DNA from: Glycocaulis sp050485565
Lineage (GTDB): Bacteria > Pseudomonadota > Alphaproteobacteria > Caulobacterales > Maricaulaceae
Assembly (NCBI RefSeq): GCF_050485565.1
Contig: NZ_JBJHBQ010000007.1
Location: 124,001 to 188,000, forward strand
Direction of reading: 5' to 3'
DNA length: 64,000 nt
Shown: in pieces, positions 51,286 through 60,412 of the stretch
How the letters are laid out: every line of letters starts with the position of its first letter
Position numbering within the stretch: position 1 is the first letter of the stretch
The notes under the pieces: generated by a model
What the model was told of the DNA's origin: nothing
The model's input: the letters and a program-made list of their open reading frames with translations, nothing else
The model's database searches: none
Translations under genes and position numbers: made by a program

Positions 51286-52203
51286 TCAGGCCCCCCGCTC
51301 ACGCGTGGCACTACCGCTCACCCGCTCCGGCCAGGCCCGCACAACCATTTCGCCTTCACCGCGCAGATCAAAGGACTGGGCGTCCAGATCCAGCACGCAC
51401 TGGTCAGCATGCAGGGCCGCGATCAGCGCGACCGCGCTGGCAAGACCGGTTTCGGGAAGAAGAATGTCACTGCCCGACTGCAGGCGCAGATTCCAGCGCC
51501 GCTCACCGACCCGCACCGCATGGGTAACCAGCGCGGAAAGCTCAGGCTGGCGGGCCAGCGCCGTGATGATCTCCTCGGCCGCCTCGTTCGCGCCGGCACC
51601 CACCAGGCGGGGAAGGCCGGCATGATCGGCGGGGTTCTCGCCGGCCAGTACGATGCCGCGGCGGTCGACCACGTAGTGCACGCCATCATTCTGCCAGAGC
51701 GCATAGGGCGCACGCTCGGTGATGATGACGCTGATCCGGTCCGGCCAGAGGCGCACGACCTGCGCGCGTTCCACCCGGCTCATCGCCTCGATGGCGGCGC
51801 GCGCTTCTTCCGGGTCTATCTCGATCAGCCCCCTGCCCGGACGCGCGCCGATGACCTGTGCAATCTCGGTGGGCGTAATGTCGCGCGCACCCGCCACATC
51901 AACCGCGCGCACCACATAGCCCGACCGGGTGAGATGATCAGCAAAGGCCGTGCGCACCCCGTCACCAGCCGGACCAAGCCCGCCCGTCATCGCAAGACCC
52001 AGCACCGCCAGCGCGCTCAGGCCCGCCAATGCGAAAAAGCCCAGACGCAGCGCATTGACGGTGCGGTAGCGCGCGGTGCGCAGCTGGGCGCTGGCCCAGT
52101 TGGCCATGGGGCGCTGGGGGATGGAGGCCGGTGGCTTGCGGGTGCGGGAGCGGGTTGCGCCGGGGCTTCCGGCACGGGTGGGGGCAGTTCGATTGCGCCT
52201 CAC
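51286..52203 (-). CDS. ftsQ: Cell division protein FtsQ
   Basis: A bitopic divisome protein of about 305 residues. A long basic, Pro-rich cytosolic tail (about 1-45) precedes one membrane helix (LGFFALAGLSALAVLGLAM, about 53-71), then POTRA (VRAVDVAGARDITPTEIAQV, about 90-109) and the FtsQ beta domain (ERAPYALWQNDGVHYVVDRR). The start is uncertain: GTG at 52203 gives a 4-base GTGA overlap with ddl, in line with its neighbours; ATG at 52233 or 52107 is also open. It bridges cytosolic and periplasmic division proteins. Confidence 0.9.
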   Translation of the reverse strand: MRRNRTAPTRAGSPGATRSRTRKPPASIPQRPMANWASAQLRTARYRTVNALRLGFFALAGLSALAVLGLAMTGGLGPAGDGVRTAFADHLTRSGYVVRAVDVAGARDITPTEIAQVIGARPGRGLIEIDPEEARAAIEAMSRVERAQVVRLWPDRISVIITERAPYALWQNDGVHYVVDRRGIVLAGENPADHAGLPRLVGAGANEAAEEIITALARQPELSALVTHAVRVGERRWNLRLQSGSDILLPETGLASAVALIAALHADQCVLDLDAQSFDLRGEGEMVVRAWPERVSGSATRERGA

Positions 52204-53117
52204 CTCTGGCAACTGGCGTCCTCCGCTATCCATGCGACAAGGTCGGGAAATCCGATACCGCAATGCGCAGCCTGTTCGGGCGCAAGCGATGTGGGAGTCA
52301 TGCCCGGCTGGGTATTAATTTCGAGTAACCAAAGCTTGCCATCCCCGCTCTCATCCCAGCGGAAATCAGATCGCGTGAGTCCCTTGCAGCCCAGCTCGCG
52401 ATGCGCGGTGACTGCCGCTTCCATCGCCTTGTCAAAGACATCGCCCGGAATGTCGGCTGGCAGCTGATGGGTCGAGCCGCCATCTGCGTATTTCGCCTCA
52501 TAATCATAAAAAGCCGTTTTCGGCACGATCTCGGTGACGGTCAGCGCGCGGTCGCCCATCACGGCGACGGTCAGCTCGCGGCCCGGAATGAATTTTTCGA
52601 TGAGTATCTCATCACCATAGGGCCAGCTATCGGCGGCGAGTTCCGCAGGCGGGCGGTTCGCCCCCTCGCGCACGATCAGTACGCCAACTGACGAACCCTG
52701 ATCATTGGGCTTGGCCACATAGGGCGCAGGCATGAGGTGCTCGCGCGCGGCGTCAAACCGGCTGGCGATCAGCCCGTCAGGGCAGTTCAGGCCCGCAAGG
52801 CGCAAGACCGCCTTGGTCTTCTGCTTGTCCATCGCCAGAGCCGAGGCCAGCACGCCGGAATGAGTGTAGGGGATGCGCAGATATTCCAGCACGCCCTGTA
52901 TCCGCCCGTCTTCGCCCCACAGCCCATGGAGCGCGTTGAACACCAGATCGGGTTTGAGCGCCTTCAGATCGTCGATCCAGCGATCATTCGCCGGATCGAT
53001 CTCCGTCACCTCATAACCCTTGGCGCGCAGCCCGTTGGCGCACTCAGCACCCGAAACCAGCGAGACCTCGCGTTCGGGGCTGTGGCCCCCCAGCAGAAGA
53101 GCGATGCGCTTGCTCAT
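52200..53117 (-). CDS. ddl: D-alanine--D-alanine ligase
   Basis: A 305-residue ATP-grasp enzyme that makes the D-Ala-D-Ala dipeptide for peptidoglycan. Marks: LLLGGHSPEREVSLVSG (about 7-23), HGLWGEDGRIQGVLEYLRIPYTHSGVLASALAMDK (parts at about 64-98), PYVAKPNDQGSSVGV (about 131-145), EKFIPGRELTVAVMGD (about 172-187) and the late LLEINTQPGMTPTSLAP (about 273-289). Overlaps both neighbours by four bases, so murB, ddl and ftsQ are probably translated together. Confidence 0.96.
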   Translation of the reverse strand: MSKRIALLLGGHSPEREVSLVSGAECANGLRAKGYEVTEIDPANDRWIDDLKALKPDLVFNALHGLWGEDGRIQGVLEYLRIPYTHSGVLASALAMDKQKTKAVLRLAGLNCPDGLIASRFDAAREHLMPAPYVAKPNDQGSSVGVLIVREGANRPPAELAADSWPYGDEILIEKFIPGRELTVAVMGDRALTVTEIVPKTAFYDYEAKYADGGSTHQLPADIPGDVFDKAMEAAVTAHRELGCKGLTRSDFRWDESGDGKLWLLEINTQPGMTPTSLAPEQAAHCGIGFPDLVAWIAEDASCQR

Positions 53118-54049
53118 GGCTTTTCTCCTGCGGGCAGGCCGATCCGCTTGACCTCCCAGTGCATGTCCACGCCTTCATGCTCGGCGATCTCGGCGCGTAT
53201 GTCCTCTACCAGGCCCTCAAGGTCCGCCGCGCTGGCGCTGCCATCATTGATCAGGAAATTGGCGTGCATCTCGCTAAAACGCGCGCCGCCCTTGCGCCGC
53301 CCGCGGCCACCGACCGCGTCCACCAGCTGCCAGGCAGACCGGCCCTTGCTCTGGGTCTGATCGGGGTTCTTGAAGGTGGAGCCGGAGGTTTTTTCGCGGA
53401 TGGGCTGGGTGGCCGCGCGCTTCTCGCTGATTGCGTCCATGCGCTCCAGAATGGCGGCCGGTTCATCGGCGCGGCCTTCAAACACCGCCTCAGTGAAAAT
53501 CCAGTCTTCGGGCGCAGAGCAGTGCCTGTAGGCATGGCCCAGCTCAACCGGTTTTACGATCAGGCGGCGGCCCCGCCGGTCCAGCGCAATCGCCTCGACC
53601 AGCACGTCCTTTGTCTCCGACCCATAGCAGCCCGCATTCATGCGGATCGCGCCGCCGATTGTGCCCGGCACGCCGACATAAAACTCCAGCCCCGCAATGC
53701 CCGCCTTGGCCGCGGCCTTGGCGGCCATCTTGTCGAGCAATGCCGTACCGATGCGGATGCGATTGCCCTCAAAGACTTCCGTGCGCGCAAAGGCTGGCGT
53801 CAGGCGAACCACCACGCCCGGCACCCCGCCATCCCTTACAAGCGTGTTGGAGCCTGCGCCCAGCACATGGACGGGAATGTCTTCGGGCGTCTCGGCGAGA
53901 AAGCGCGCGAGATCAGCCTCATCTGCTGGCAAATAGAGCACCTGCGCAGGCCCGCCGACGCGCAGCCAGGTAATGTCAGACAGCGGCGCGTTCTCTATGT
54001 ACTGCCCGCGCACGTCTGGCAGTTGCGGGAGGAGGGAGGGGAAGGTCAT
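53114..54049 (-). CDS. murB: UDP-N-acetylenolpyruvoylglucosamine reductase
   Basis: A 311-residue FAD enzyme that makes UDP-N-acetylmuramate. FAD-binding residues: TWLRVGGPAQVLYLP (about 27-41), VHVLGAGSNTLVRDGG (about 62-77), GLEFYVGVPGTIGGAIRMNAGCYG (parts at about 118-141). The catalytic Ser is in KTSGSTFKNP (about 229-238) and SEMHANFLIN (about 272-281) ends the active site. The start at 54049 fits the family; the frame continues upstream through a repeat element and is rejected there. Its stop overlaps ddl by four bases. Confidence 0.95.
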   Translation of the reverse strand: MTFPSLLPQLPDVRGQYIENAPLSDITWLRVGGPAQVLYLPADEADLARFLAETPEDIPVHVLGAGSNTLVRDGGVPGVVVRLTPAFARTEVFEGNRIRIGTALLDKMAAKAAAKAGIAGLEFYVGVPGTIGGAIRMNAGCYGSETKDVLVEAIALDRRGRRLIVKPVELGHAYRHCSAPEDWIFTEAVFEGRADEPAAILERMDAISEKRAATQPIREKTSGSTFKNPDQTQSKGRSAWQLVDAVGGRGRRKGGARFSEMHANFLINDGSASAADLEGLVEDIRAEIAEHEGVDMHWEVKRIGLPAGEKP

Positions 54050-54066
54050 ATGCCGCCACCCTCTTT

Positions 54067-54177
54067 CTCCCCCCGCCTGCGGGGGGAGTGGCCTGAAAGG
54101 CCGAGGGGGGGATTTTGAAAAGAAAAGTTTCCCCCCTCCGTCAGCTGCGCTGACACCTCCCCCGTAAACGGGGGAGG
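54067..54177. repeat. Palindromic MITE-like element, copy B
   Basis: About 111 bases with the same layout as copy A at 42145: CTCCCCCCGC/GCGGGGGGAG (54067-54088), the same core TGGCCTGAAAGGCC (54089-54102), GAGGGGGG/CCCCCCTC (54103-54110 and 54131-54138) and CCTCCCCCG-TAAA-CGGGGGAGG (54156-54177). It sits inside the dcw operon in the only long gap, between the murC stop and the murB start, 17 bases before the murB ATG. Confidence 0.7.
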
Positions 54178-54206
54178 AAAAGAAGCGGCAGCTTTGAAGT
54201 TTATAA

Positions 54207-55616
54207 TCACAACACCTTCTCCAGACGCCCCGGAAGCTCCGCCGCCCAGGCGGTAATGTCGCCAGCGCCGAGGCAGACGACCAGATCGCCCGCCTCCGCG
54301 CGCGGCGCGATGTCATCGGCAAGGCTGCCGCGTGAGGTGGCCGCCGCGTCGCGATGGCCATGCGCTATGAGGCCAGCAATGAGCGAGTCCTGATCGGCGC
54401 CCTCAATCGGGCTTTCACCGGCGGAATACACCTCCGTCACCAGCACGCTGTCAGCGTCATTGAAGCAGGTGCAGAACTCCTCGAAGAGATCGTTGAGCCG
54501 GGTATAGCGGTGCGGCTGGACGACAGCGATCACCTTGCCATCCCCTGCCCGCTGGCGCGCCGCTTTCAGCACGGCAGCGATCTCCACCGGGTGGTGACCG
54601 TAATCATCTACCACGGTGACGCCCTTGGCCGTGCCGGTGATGGTGAAGCGGCGCTTCACGCCCGCAAATCCGGACAATGCCTTGCGCGCTGCCTCGTCGG
54701 TGCAGCCCAGCGCCTGCGCCACGGCAATCGCGCCGGTCGTGTTCTGCACATTGTGCTCGCCCATCATGGGCAGGGAGAGGTCTTTCCAGACCACGCGCTC
54801 CTCGCCCGGCGGCTGGAAGGCGATGTCAAACACCGCCCCTTCCGGACTGGTGCGCAGATTCACACAGCGCACATCGGCCTGCGGGTTGAAGCCATAGGTG
54901 ATGATGCGCCGGTCCTCGATGCGCGCGGCCAGCGCCTGCACTTCGGGGTGATCGGTACACAGCGCAGCAAAACCATAAAAGGGCAGGTTCTCGACGAACT
55001 GGGCGAAAGCATCACGCAGCGCATCGAAATCGCCGTAATGCTCCATGTGTTCGGGATCGATATTGGTGATGAGCGCAACGGTGCCGCGCAGCTTGAGGAA
55101 AGAGCCGTCGCTCTCATCGGCCTCCACCACCATCCACTCGCCTTCACCCATTTTGGCGTTCGAGCCATAGGCGGAAATGATGCCGCCATTGATGACGGTC
55201 GGGTCAAACCCTGCCGCATCCATCAGCGCAGCGATCAGCGAGGTCGTGGTGGTCTTTCCGTGCGTGCCGCCCACAGCCACCGCGTACTTCAGGCGCATCA
55301 GCTCGGCGAGCATTTCGGCCCGGCGCACTACCGGAATGCGTTTGGCCCGCGCAGCCACCAGTTCGGGATTGTCGCGCTTGACGGCAGAGGAGACGACCAG
55401 TGCGCCCGCGCCCTCCACATTCTCGGCCCGGTGTCCGATATGCACGACCGCGCCCTTCTTGCGCAGGCGCTCCACATTGGCACTGTCCTTGATGTCCGAG
55501 CCGGAGACCCGGTAGCCCAGATTGAGCATCACCTCGGCAATACCGCTCATGCCGATCCCGCCAATACCAACGAAATGCACCGGGCCGGTAGCGGCAGGCA
55601 GGTCAATCGGAGCCAT
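54207..55616 (-). CDS. murC: UDP-N-acetylmuramate--L-alanine ligase
   Basis: A 469-residue Mur ligase that adds L-Ala to UDP-MurNAc. Rossmann-like start GPVHFVGIGGIGMSGIAEVML (parts at about 9-28), ATP loop AVGGTHGKTTTTSLIAAL (about 109-126), VVEADESDGSFLKL (about 164-177), NIDPEHMEHYGDF (about 183-195) and VDDYGHHPVEI (about 338-348). The start at 55616 (MAPIDLPAATG) is set by homology style; an extension to 55823 is shadow sequence over murG. The 157-base gap before murB holds palindromic copy B. Confidence 0.96.
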   Translation of the reverse strand: MAPIDLPAATGPVHFVGIGGIGMSGIAEVMLNLGYRVSGSDIKDSANVERLRKKGAVVHIGHRAENVEGAGALVVSSAVKRDNPELVAARAKRIPVVRRAEMLAELMRLKYAVAVGGTHGKTTTTSLIAALMDAAGFDPTVINGGIISAYGSNAKMGEGEWMVVEADESDGSFLKLRGTVALITNIDPEHMEHYGDFDALRDAFAQFVENLPFYGFAALCTDHPEVQALAARIEDRRIITYGFNPQADVRCVNLRTSPEGAVFDIAFQPPGEERVVWKDLSLPMMGEHNVQNTTGAIAVAQALGCTDEAARKALSGFAGVKRRFTITGTAKGVTVVDDYGHHPVEIAAVLKAARQRAGDGKVIAVVQPHRYTRLNDLFEEFCTCFNDADSVLVTEVYSAGESPIEGADQDSLIAGLIAHGHRDAAATSRGSLADDIAPRAEAGDLVVCLGAGDITAWAAELPGRLEKVL

Positions 55617-55641
55617 GAATACTGTCCTTGAAAAGTCTGTG

Positions 55642-56739
55642 TCAGGTGCGCGCGTTCGCCGCCTCCTGCAGGAGCGATGCCAGACGCAAATGCGCATCCG
55701 GCTTGCCTGCCTGCAGGGCGGCCTCGGCCATACTTGCCAGAGCTTCGCCATCGCCAAGCAGGGTTTCAAGCCGCGCCCGCAGCGCGCCTGCAGCGATCTC
55801 GTCCTCGGTGATGATCTGCGCACCGCCAGCCTGCGCCAGGCTCATCGCGTTGGCGCGCTGGTGATCGTCTGCGGCGATCTCCAGCGGCACCAGCAAGGAC
55901 GGACGGCCCAGCGCCGCAATCTCCGACACGCTGGACGCGCCAGAGCGCGAGATTACCAGATGCGCCGCTGCGTAAAGCGGCCCCATATCCTCAAAGAAGG
56001 GCTCGCAATGGGCCTGCACGCCCGCCTCGGCATAGATGCGGCGCGAAGCCTCAATCTGCTCGGCGCGGGTCTGCTGCGTCACTTCAAGGCGCGCGCGCAA
56101 ACCTTCTGGCAGGCCCGCAATCGTTTCAGGTACGCCGACGGACAGTATGCGCGCGCCCAGCGATCCGCCAATGACCAGCAGCCGGACCGGCCCATCGCCT
56201 TGCGGCGCAGCATAGGGCGTGCGCCCGCCCGCAAGAATGGCGCTGCGTACCGGATTGCCGGTGACCACATGGCGGGATTTGCGGGGCAGGCGGTCCAGCC
56301 GGTCAAACCCGGACGCGACCGCGAACGCATTGCCGGCAAACACCCGGTTTACCCGGCCCAGCACGGCATTCTGCTCATGGATGACGAAGGGTATGCGTTT
56401 AAGCCGGGCATGGGCCAAAGCGGGAAAGGCGGGATAGCCGCCAAATCCGGCAATCAGGTCAGGCTTGAACCCGGCAATGATGCGCCCCGTGCTGGCAAAG
56501 CCTCTTGCCAGTTTCAGCGTATTGCCTGCCGCCAGTCCCGGATTCTTCACAAACGGCGTTGCCGCCTCGATCTGGTCCACGCCTTCGCAGGGAAAACCCG
56601 TGGCGTGGCGCATGCCGCGCTGATCGGTGACAAGGCGTATCTGCCATCCGGCATCACGCAGGGTCTCGGCCACGGCGCGCGCTGGGAAGATGTGTCCGCC
56701 AGTCCCTCCAGCGGCGATGAGAAGCCGGGGGGCGCTCAT
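55642..56739 (-). CDS. murG: UDP-GlcNAc lipid II synthase MurG
   Basis: A 365-residue membrane-associated glycosyltransferase that converts lipid I to lipid II. The N-terminal glycine-rich loop IAAGGTGGHIFPARAVAETL (about 8-27), FGGYPAFPALAHARL (about 100-114), HEQNAVLGRVNRVFA (about 123-137), VIGGSLGARI (about 188-197) and ISRSGASSVSEIAALGRPSLLVP (parts at about 262-284) are standard. The start overlaps the ftsW stop by four bases. Confidence 0.96.
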   Translation of the reverse strand: MSAPRLLIAAGGTGGHIFPARAVAETLRDAGWQIRLVTDQRGMRHATGFPCEGVDQIEAATPFVKNPGLAAGNTLKLARGFASTGRIIAGFKPDLIAGFGGYPAFPALAHARLKRIPFVIHEQNAVLGRVNRVFAGNAFAVASGFDRLDRLPRKSRHVVTGNPVRSAILAGGRTPYAAPQGDGPVRLLVIGGSLGARILSVGVPETIAGLPEGLRARLEVTQQTRAEQIEASRRIYAEAGVQAHCEPFFEDMGPLYAAAHLVISRSGASSVSEIAALGRPSLLVPLEIAADDHQRANAMSLAQAGGAQIITEDEIAAGALRARLETLLGDGEALASMAEAALQAGKPDAHLRLASLLQEAANART

Positions 56740-57884
56740 GCCGGCACCAGCCGCGTGCTGCTGCGCTCTGGCAGATAGGCCCCCGGCGTGCGCTTGGTCA
56801 GCGCCAGCAACAGACCGGCCGCAAACGCCAGAGACAGCATGGACGAGCCGCCATAGGACACGAAGGGCAGGGTCATGCCCTTGGCCGGCGCCAGTTCCAG
56901 ATTGACCAGAATATTGATGAGCGCCTGCCCGCCAAACATCAGCGCAAGACCGGCTACGGCCAGCTGGGCGAAATTGTCCGACAGGCGCATGGAGCGCGAC
57001 CAGGCCCGTGCAAACAATATGGCGAACAGGCCAATAATGGCGAGCGAGGCCGCCAGGCCAAATTCCTCGGCGGCGACCGAAAACACGAAATCGGTGTGGG
57101 CTTCGGGCAGATGGCGCTTTATCTCGCCCTCACCCGGCCCGACGCCGGTAAAGCCCCCGCGCGTGATCGCGCCGACGGCCATATCAGTCTGGGTCGGGCC
57201 GCTGCTCGAAGCGGGCGCGAGGAAGGCGGCCACCCGGTCACGCACATGGCCGAGGAAGAAATAGGCCCCCGCCGCGCCGCCAATCGCCACACTGCCCAGA
57301 AGCATCGTATGCAGGATGGACAGCCCCGCCGCCCACAGCATGGCGGCAAATATGCCCGTCAGCAGGATGGACTGGCCAAAATCGGGCTGGGCTATGAGGA
57401 AGCATATGGCCAGCACATAAATGCCCGCCGCCACGAGGCGTCCGGGTACGGGCGCGCCCTTGCTCTCCTCGGAGAACAGCCAGGCGGTTATCACGATGAA
57501 GGCGGGCTTGAAGAACTCCGAAGGCTGCAGCGAGAAACTGCCAAAGCGCAGCCAGCGCGTGGCGCCGTTCACCTCATGGCCCACAAGGGCTACGATAATG
57601 AGCGCCAGAAAGCTGCCCACCAGCGCCAGCCCGGCCAGACGGCGCGCGCCGCGCGGGCTAAGTGCGGCTATCCCCAGCATCAGCACCACCGAAAGCACGG
57701 CAAAAAAGATGTGCCGGTAGAGATAGTAGAAGGGCTCACCGGGGCTGATGCGCTCCGCCGCGCTCGGGCTTGCCGCCATGGACAGCGTCACGCCAACCAC
57801 GATCAACCCGGTGACGGTGAACAGCAAGGTGCGGTCCAGACCGAACCACAGGCGCGCCAGTCCGCTGCGGCTTGCCGTGTTCAT
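56736..57884 (-). CDS. ftsW: SEDS peptidoglycan polymerase FtsW
   Basis: A 382-residue inner-membrane glycan polymerase of the divisome, with about ten helices. Key SEDS features: GATRWLRFGSFSLQPSEFFKPAFIV (parts at about 106-130, catalytic-loop region), LIAQPDFGQSIL (about 162-173), EAHTDFVFSVAAEEFGL (about 262-278) and LPFVSYGGSSMLSLAFAAGLLL (parts at about 344-364). It works with FtsI in this cluster. Four-base overlaps with murD and murG. Confidence 0.95.
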   Translation of the reverse strand: MNTASRSGLARLWFGLDRTLLFTVTGLIVVGVTLSMAASPSAAERISPGEPFYYLYRHIFFAVLSVVLMLGIAALSPRGARRLAGLALVGSFLALIIVALVGHEVNGATRWLRFGSFSLQPSEFFKPAFIVITAWLFSEESKGAPVPGRLVAAGIYVLAICFLIAQPDFGQSILLTGIFAAMLWAAGLSILHTMLLGSVAIGGAAGAYFFLGHVRDRVAAFLAPASSSGPTQTDMAVGAITRGGFTGVGPGEGEIKRHLPEAHTDFVFSVAAEEFGLAASLAIIGLFAILFARAWSRSMRLSDNFAQLAVAGLALMFGGQALINILVNLELAPAKGMTLPFVSYGGSSMLSLAFAAGLLLALTKRTPGAYLPERSSTRLVPA

Positions 57885-59296
57885 GCCGCATCTCCCTTGG
57901 TTGCCCGCTCCAGAAGATCTTTCACCAGAGCGCGGAATGTGTCGCCGCGATGCTCATAGCTCTTGAACTGGTCAAACGAGGCGCAGGCCGGAGACAGCAG
58001 CACAACAGGCCGGCGATATCCGCTTTCAGCCGCGTCCATGGCCGCGTTCTGCAGGGCACGCTCCAGCGTGCCGGACATGTCATGGGGTACGGCCCCGCCC
58101 AGCTGCTTGCGAAGGAGGGCCGCATCCTGCCCGATCAGATAGGCTTTGCGGACGCGCCGGAAGTAGGGATGCAGGCTTTCAATCCCGCCGGACTTGGCCT
58201 GCCCGCCTGCGATCCAGAATATGTCGTGATAGCAGCCCAGCGCCTGCGCCGCCGCCTCGGCGTTGGTGGCCTTGGAATCGTTGATGAAGAGAAGCGAGCC
58301 CGCCTCGCCCACGCGCTCCTGCCGGTGGGGCAGACCGGGAAAGCTGGCAATGCCCGCCACCGCATCGGAAATGCTGACCCCAAGCGCCCGCACGGCGGCA
58401 TAAGCTGCGGCGGCATTCTGGGCATTGTGCGAACCGGGAAGCGCCTGTGCGCGGTGCAACTCCATGACCGTGCGCGCACCGCCGCCGCTGGCCGTCTCGT
58501 CATAAAGCTTGCCGGCCAGCGCATAGACGCCGAACGATACCAGCCTCTGGCTGGACACCGGAATGACATTGAGACCGGCGCGCGATTTCAGGCGCGTACA
58601 CACGCTGCGGCTGGGTTCATCATCCACGCCGACAATCGCCGTATCGCCGTCGCGCTGATTGGCGAAAATGCGCTCCTTGGCCAGACGGTAGCCATCAATA
58701 TCACCGTGCCGGTCGATATGGTCCGGCGTGAGGTTCAAAAACACCGCGACCCGGCAGCGCAGGCTTTCGATCAGGTCAAGCTGGTAGGAAGACAGCTCAA
58801 GCACGTAGATCGCGCCCGGACGCGGCGGTTCGAGGCCCAGCACCGCATCCCCGATATTACCGCCCACGCGCACATCGCGCCCTGCGCTTTTCAGGATATG
58901 GCCGATCAGCGCCGTGGTGGTGGATTTGCCGTTCGTGCCGGTAACACCGATGACTGTGACACCGGGCGTATCGGCAATGGCCTGCGCGAACAACTCCACA
59001 TCCCCGATCACCGGCGCACCAACCGCGCGGGCCAGCGAGACCATGCGGTGAGGCGCCGGATGGGTCAGCGGTATACCAGGAGACAGCACCAGAACGGCCA
59101 TATCCCCCCAGTCACGCCGGTTGAGATCATCCAGCTCCAGCCCGGCCTTGATGGCGTTCTCGCGTGCGGCTTCGCTGTCGTCCCAGGCGGACACCTCCGC
59201 CCCGCCTGCCAGCAGGGCCCGCGCAGCATTGATCCCGGTGCGGCCAAGGCCGAACACCGCCACGCGGCGTCCCTTGTAGGCGGTAACGGGGATCAT
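57881..59296 (-). CDS. murD: UDP-N-acetylmuramoylalanine--D-glutamate ligase
   Basis: A 471-residue Mur ligase that adds D-Glu. N-terminal VAVFGLGRTGINAARALL (about 11-28), ATP loop VIGVTGTNGKSTTTALIGH (about 115-133), NLTPDHIDRHGDIDGY (about 189-204), HNAQNAAAAYAAVRALG (about 294-310) and FINDSKATNAEAAAQAL (about 338-354). All are standard for MurD. The start lies 10 bases after mraY; the 3' end overlaps ftsW by four bases. Confidence 0.95.
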   Translation of the reverse strand: MIPVTAYKGRRVAVFGLGRTGINAARALLAGGAEVSAWDDSEAARENAIKAGLELDDLNRRDWGDMAVLVLSPGIPLTHPAPHRMVSLARAVGAPVIGDVELFAQAIADTPGVTVIGVTGTNGKSTTTALIGHILKSAGRDVRVGGNIGDAVLGLEPPRPGAIYVLELSSYQLDLIESLRCRVAVFLNLTPDHIDRHGDIDGYRLAKERIFANQRDGDTAIVGVDDEPSRSVCTRLKSRAGLNVIPVSSQRLVSFGVYALAGKLYDETASGGGARTVMELHRAQALPGSHNAQNAAAAYAAVRALGVSISDAVAGIASFPGLPHRQERVGEAGSLLFINDSKATNAEAAAQALGCYHDIFWIAGGQAKSGGIESLHPYFRRVRKAYLIGQDAALLRKQLGGAVPHDMSGTLERALQNAAMDAAESGYRRPVVLLSPACASFDQFKSYEHRGDTFRALVKDLLERATKGDAA

Positions 59297-59306
59297 GGGG
59301 GAAGAA

Positions 59307-60407
59307 CTACCTCAGCTTGAGCGTGGACAGGCCGATAAGGGCGAGCACTACGGCAATGATCCAGAAGCGGATGACAATGGTCGGCTCCGCCCAGCCCATT
59401 TTCTCAAAATGGTGATGGATGGGTGCCATGCGGAAAACGCGTTTTCCCGTCAGCTTGAAGCTCGCCACCTGGATCATCACAGAGAGCGCCTCAAGCACGA
59501 ACAGGCCGCCAATAATGGCCAGCACGATCTCGTGCTTTACCGCCACGGCAATCGTGCCGAGCGCACCGCCCAGCGACAGCGATCCGGTATCGCCCATGAA
59601 CACCATTGCGGGCGGCGCATTATACCACAGGAAGCCAAGGCCCGCGCCAAGGATCGTCCCGCAGATAACCGCGAGCTCCCCGGTGCCGGGGGTGAAATTC
59701 AGGAACAGATAGTTGGAATAGACCGCCGAGCCGACGAAATAGGCGATGAAGCCGAACGAAGCCGCCGCGATCATCACCGGCACGATAGCCAGGCCGTCCA
59801 GCCCGTCAGTGATGTTCACCGCGTTCGATGCGCCCACGATCACGATCAGGCCGAACAGGAAAAAGCCATAGCTTAAGGGGATCAGCACTTCCTTGAAGAA
59901 GGGCACGGCAATCGAGGTGGCAAAGCCTTCAGGCACGTTCGGGGCCGAGGAGAGCAGCTCTGTCATCCAGAACACCGCGATGAGCGCGACAACCGACTGG
60001 AGGGCAAGCTTCATCTTGCCCGAAATGCCCGCCGAGGAGCGCTTGGTCACCTTGCGCCAGTCATCGAGAAAGCCGATGCCGCCAAAGCCTGCCGTGACCA
60101 GCAGCACGACCCAGATATAGGGGTTGGAGAGGTCCGCCCACAGCAGGGTTCCCGCCAGTATGCCGATCAGGATGATGAAACCGCCCATGGTGGGCGTGCC
60201 AGCCTTGGTCAGCACATGGGTTTCCGGCCCGTCATCGCGAATCGGCTGGGAGCCCTTGGTTTTGAGCCAGCCGATGAAGGGCTTACCGATGATGATCGCA
60301 ACGATGAAGGCCGTCATCAGGCCCGCGCCAGTGCGGAAAGTCAGATAATTCACCACGTTGAACAGGGCGATCTCGGAAGCGAACTGGGAAAACAGGAAAT
60401 AGAGCAT
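59307..60407 (-). CDS. mraY: Phospho-MurNAc-pentapeptide transferase
   Basis: A 366-residue inner-membrane enzyme with about ten helices that attaches phospho-MurNAc-pentapeptide to undecaprenyl phosphate (lipid I). Marks: GTPTMGGFIILIGILAGTLL (about 70-89), GFGGIGFLDDWRKV (about 112-125, with the Asp pair), NAVNITDGLDGLAI (about 195-208) and FMGDTGSLSLGGALG (about 270-284), then RMAPIHHHFEKMGW (about 331-344). It lies 5 bases after murF and 10 bases before murD. Confidence 0.96.
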   Translation of the reverse strand: MLYFLFSQFASEIALFNVVNYLTFRTGAGLMTAFIVAIIIGKPFIGWLKTKGSQPIRDDGPETHVLTKAGTPTMGGFIILIGILAGTLLWADLSNPYIWVVLLVTAGFGGIGFLDDWRKVTKRSSAGISGKMKLALQSVVALIAVFWMTELLSSAPNVPEGFATSIAVPFFKEVLIPLSYGFFLFGLIVIVGASNAVNITDGLDGLAIVPVMIAAASFGFIAYFVGSAVYSNYLFLNFTPGTGELAVICGTILGAGLGFLWYNAPPAMVFMGDTGSLSLGGALGTIAVAVKHEIVLAIIGGLFVLEALSVMIQVASFKLTGKRVFRMAPIHHHFEKMGWAEPTIVIRFWIIAVVLALIGLSTLKLR

Positions 60408-60412
60408 GAAAA

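Noticed and set aside
54050..54361. N-terminal extension of MurB across palindromic copy B
   Set aside because: The extension encodes repeat-derived Pro/Gly/Arg sequence and overlaps the murC end; the ATG at 54049 gives normal family length.
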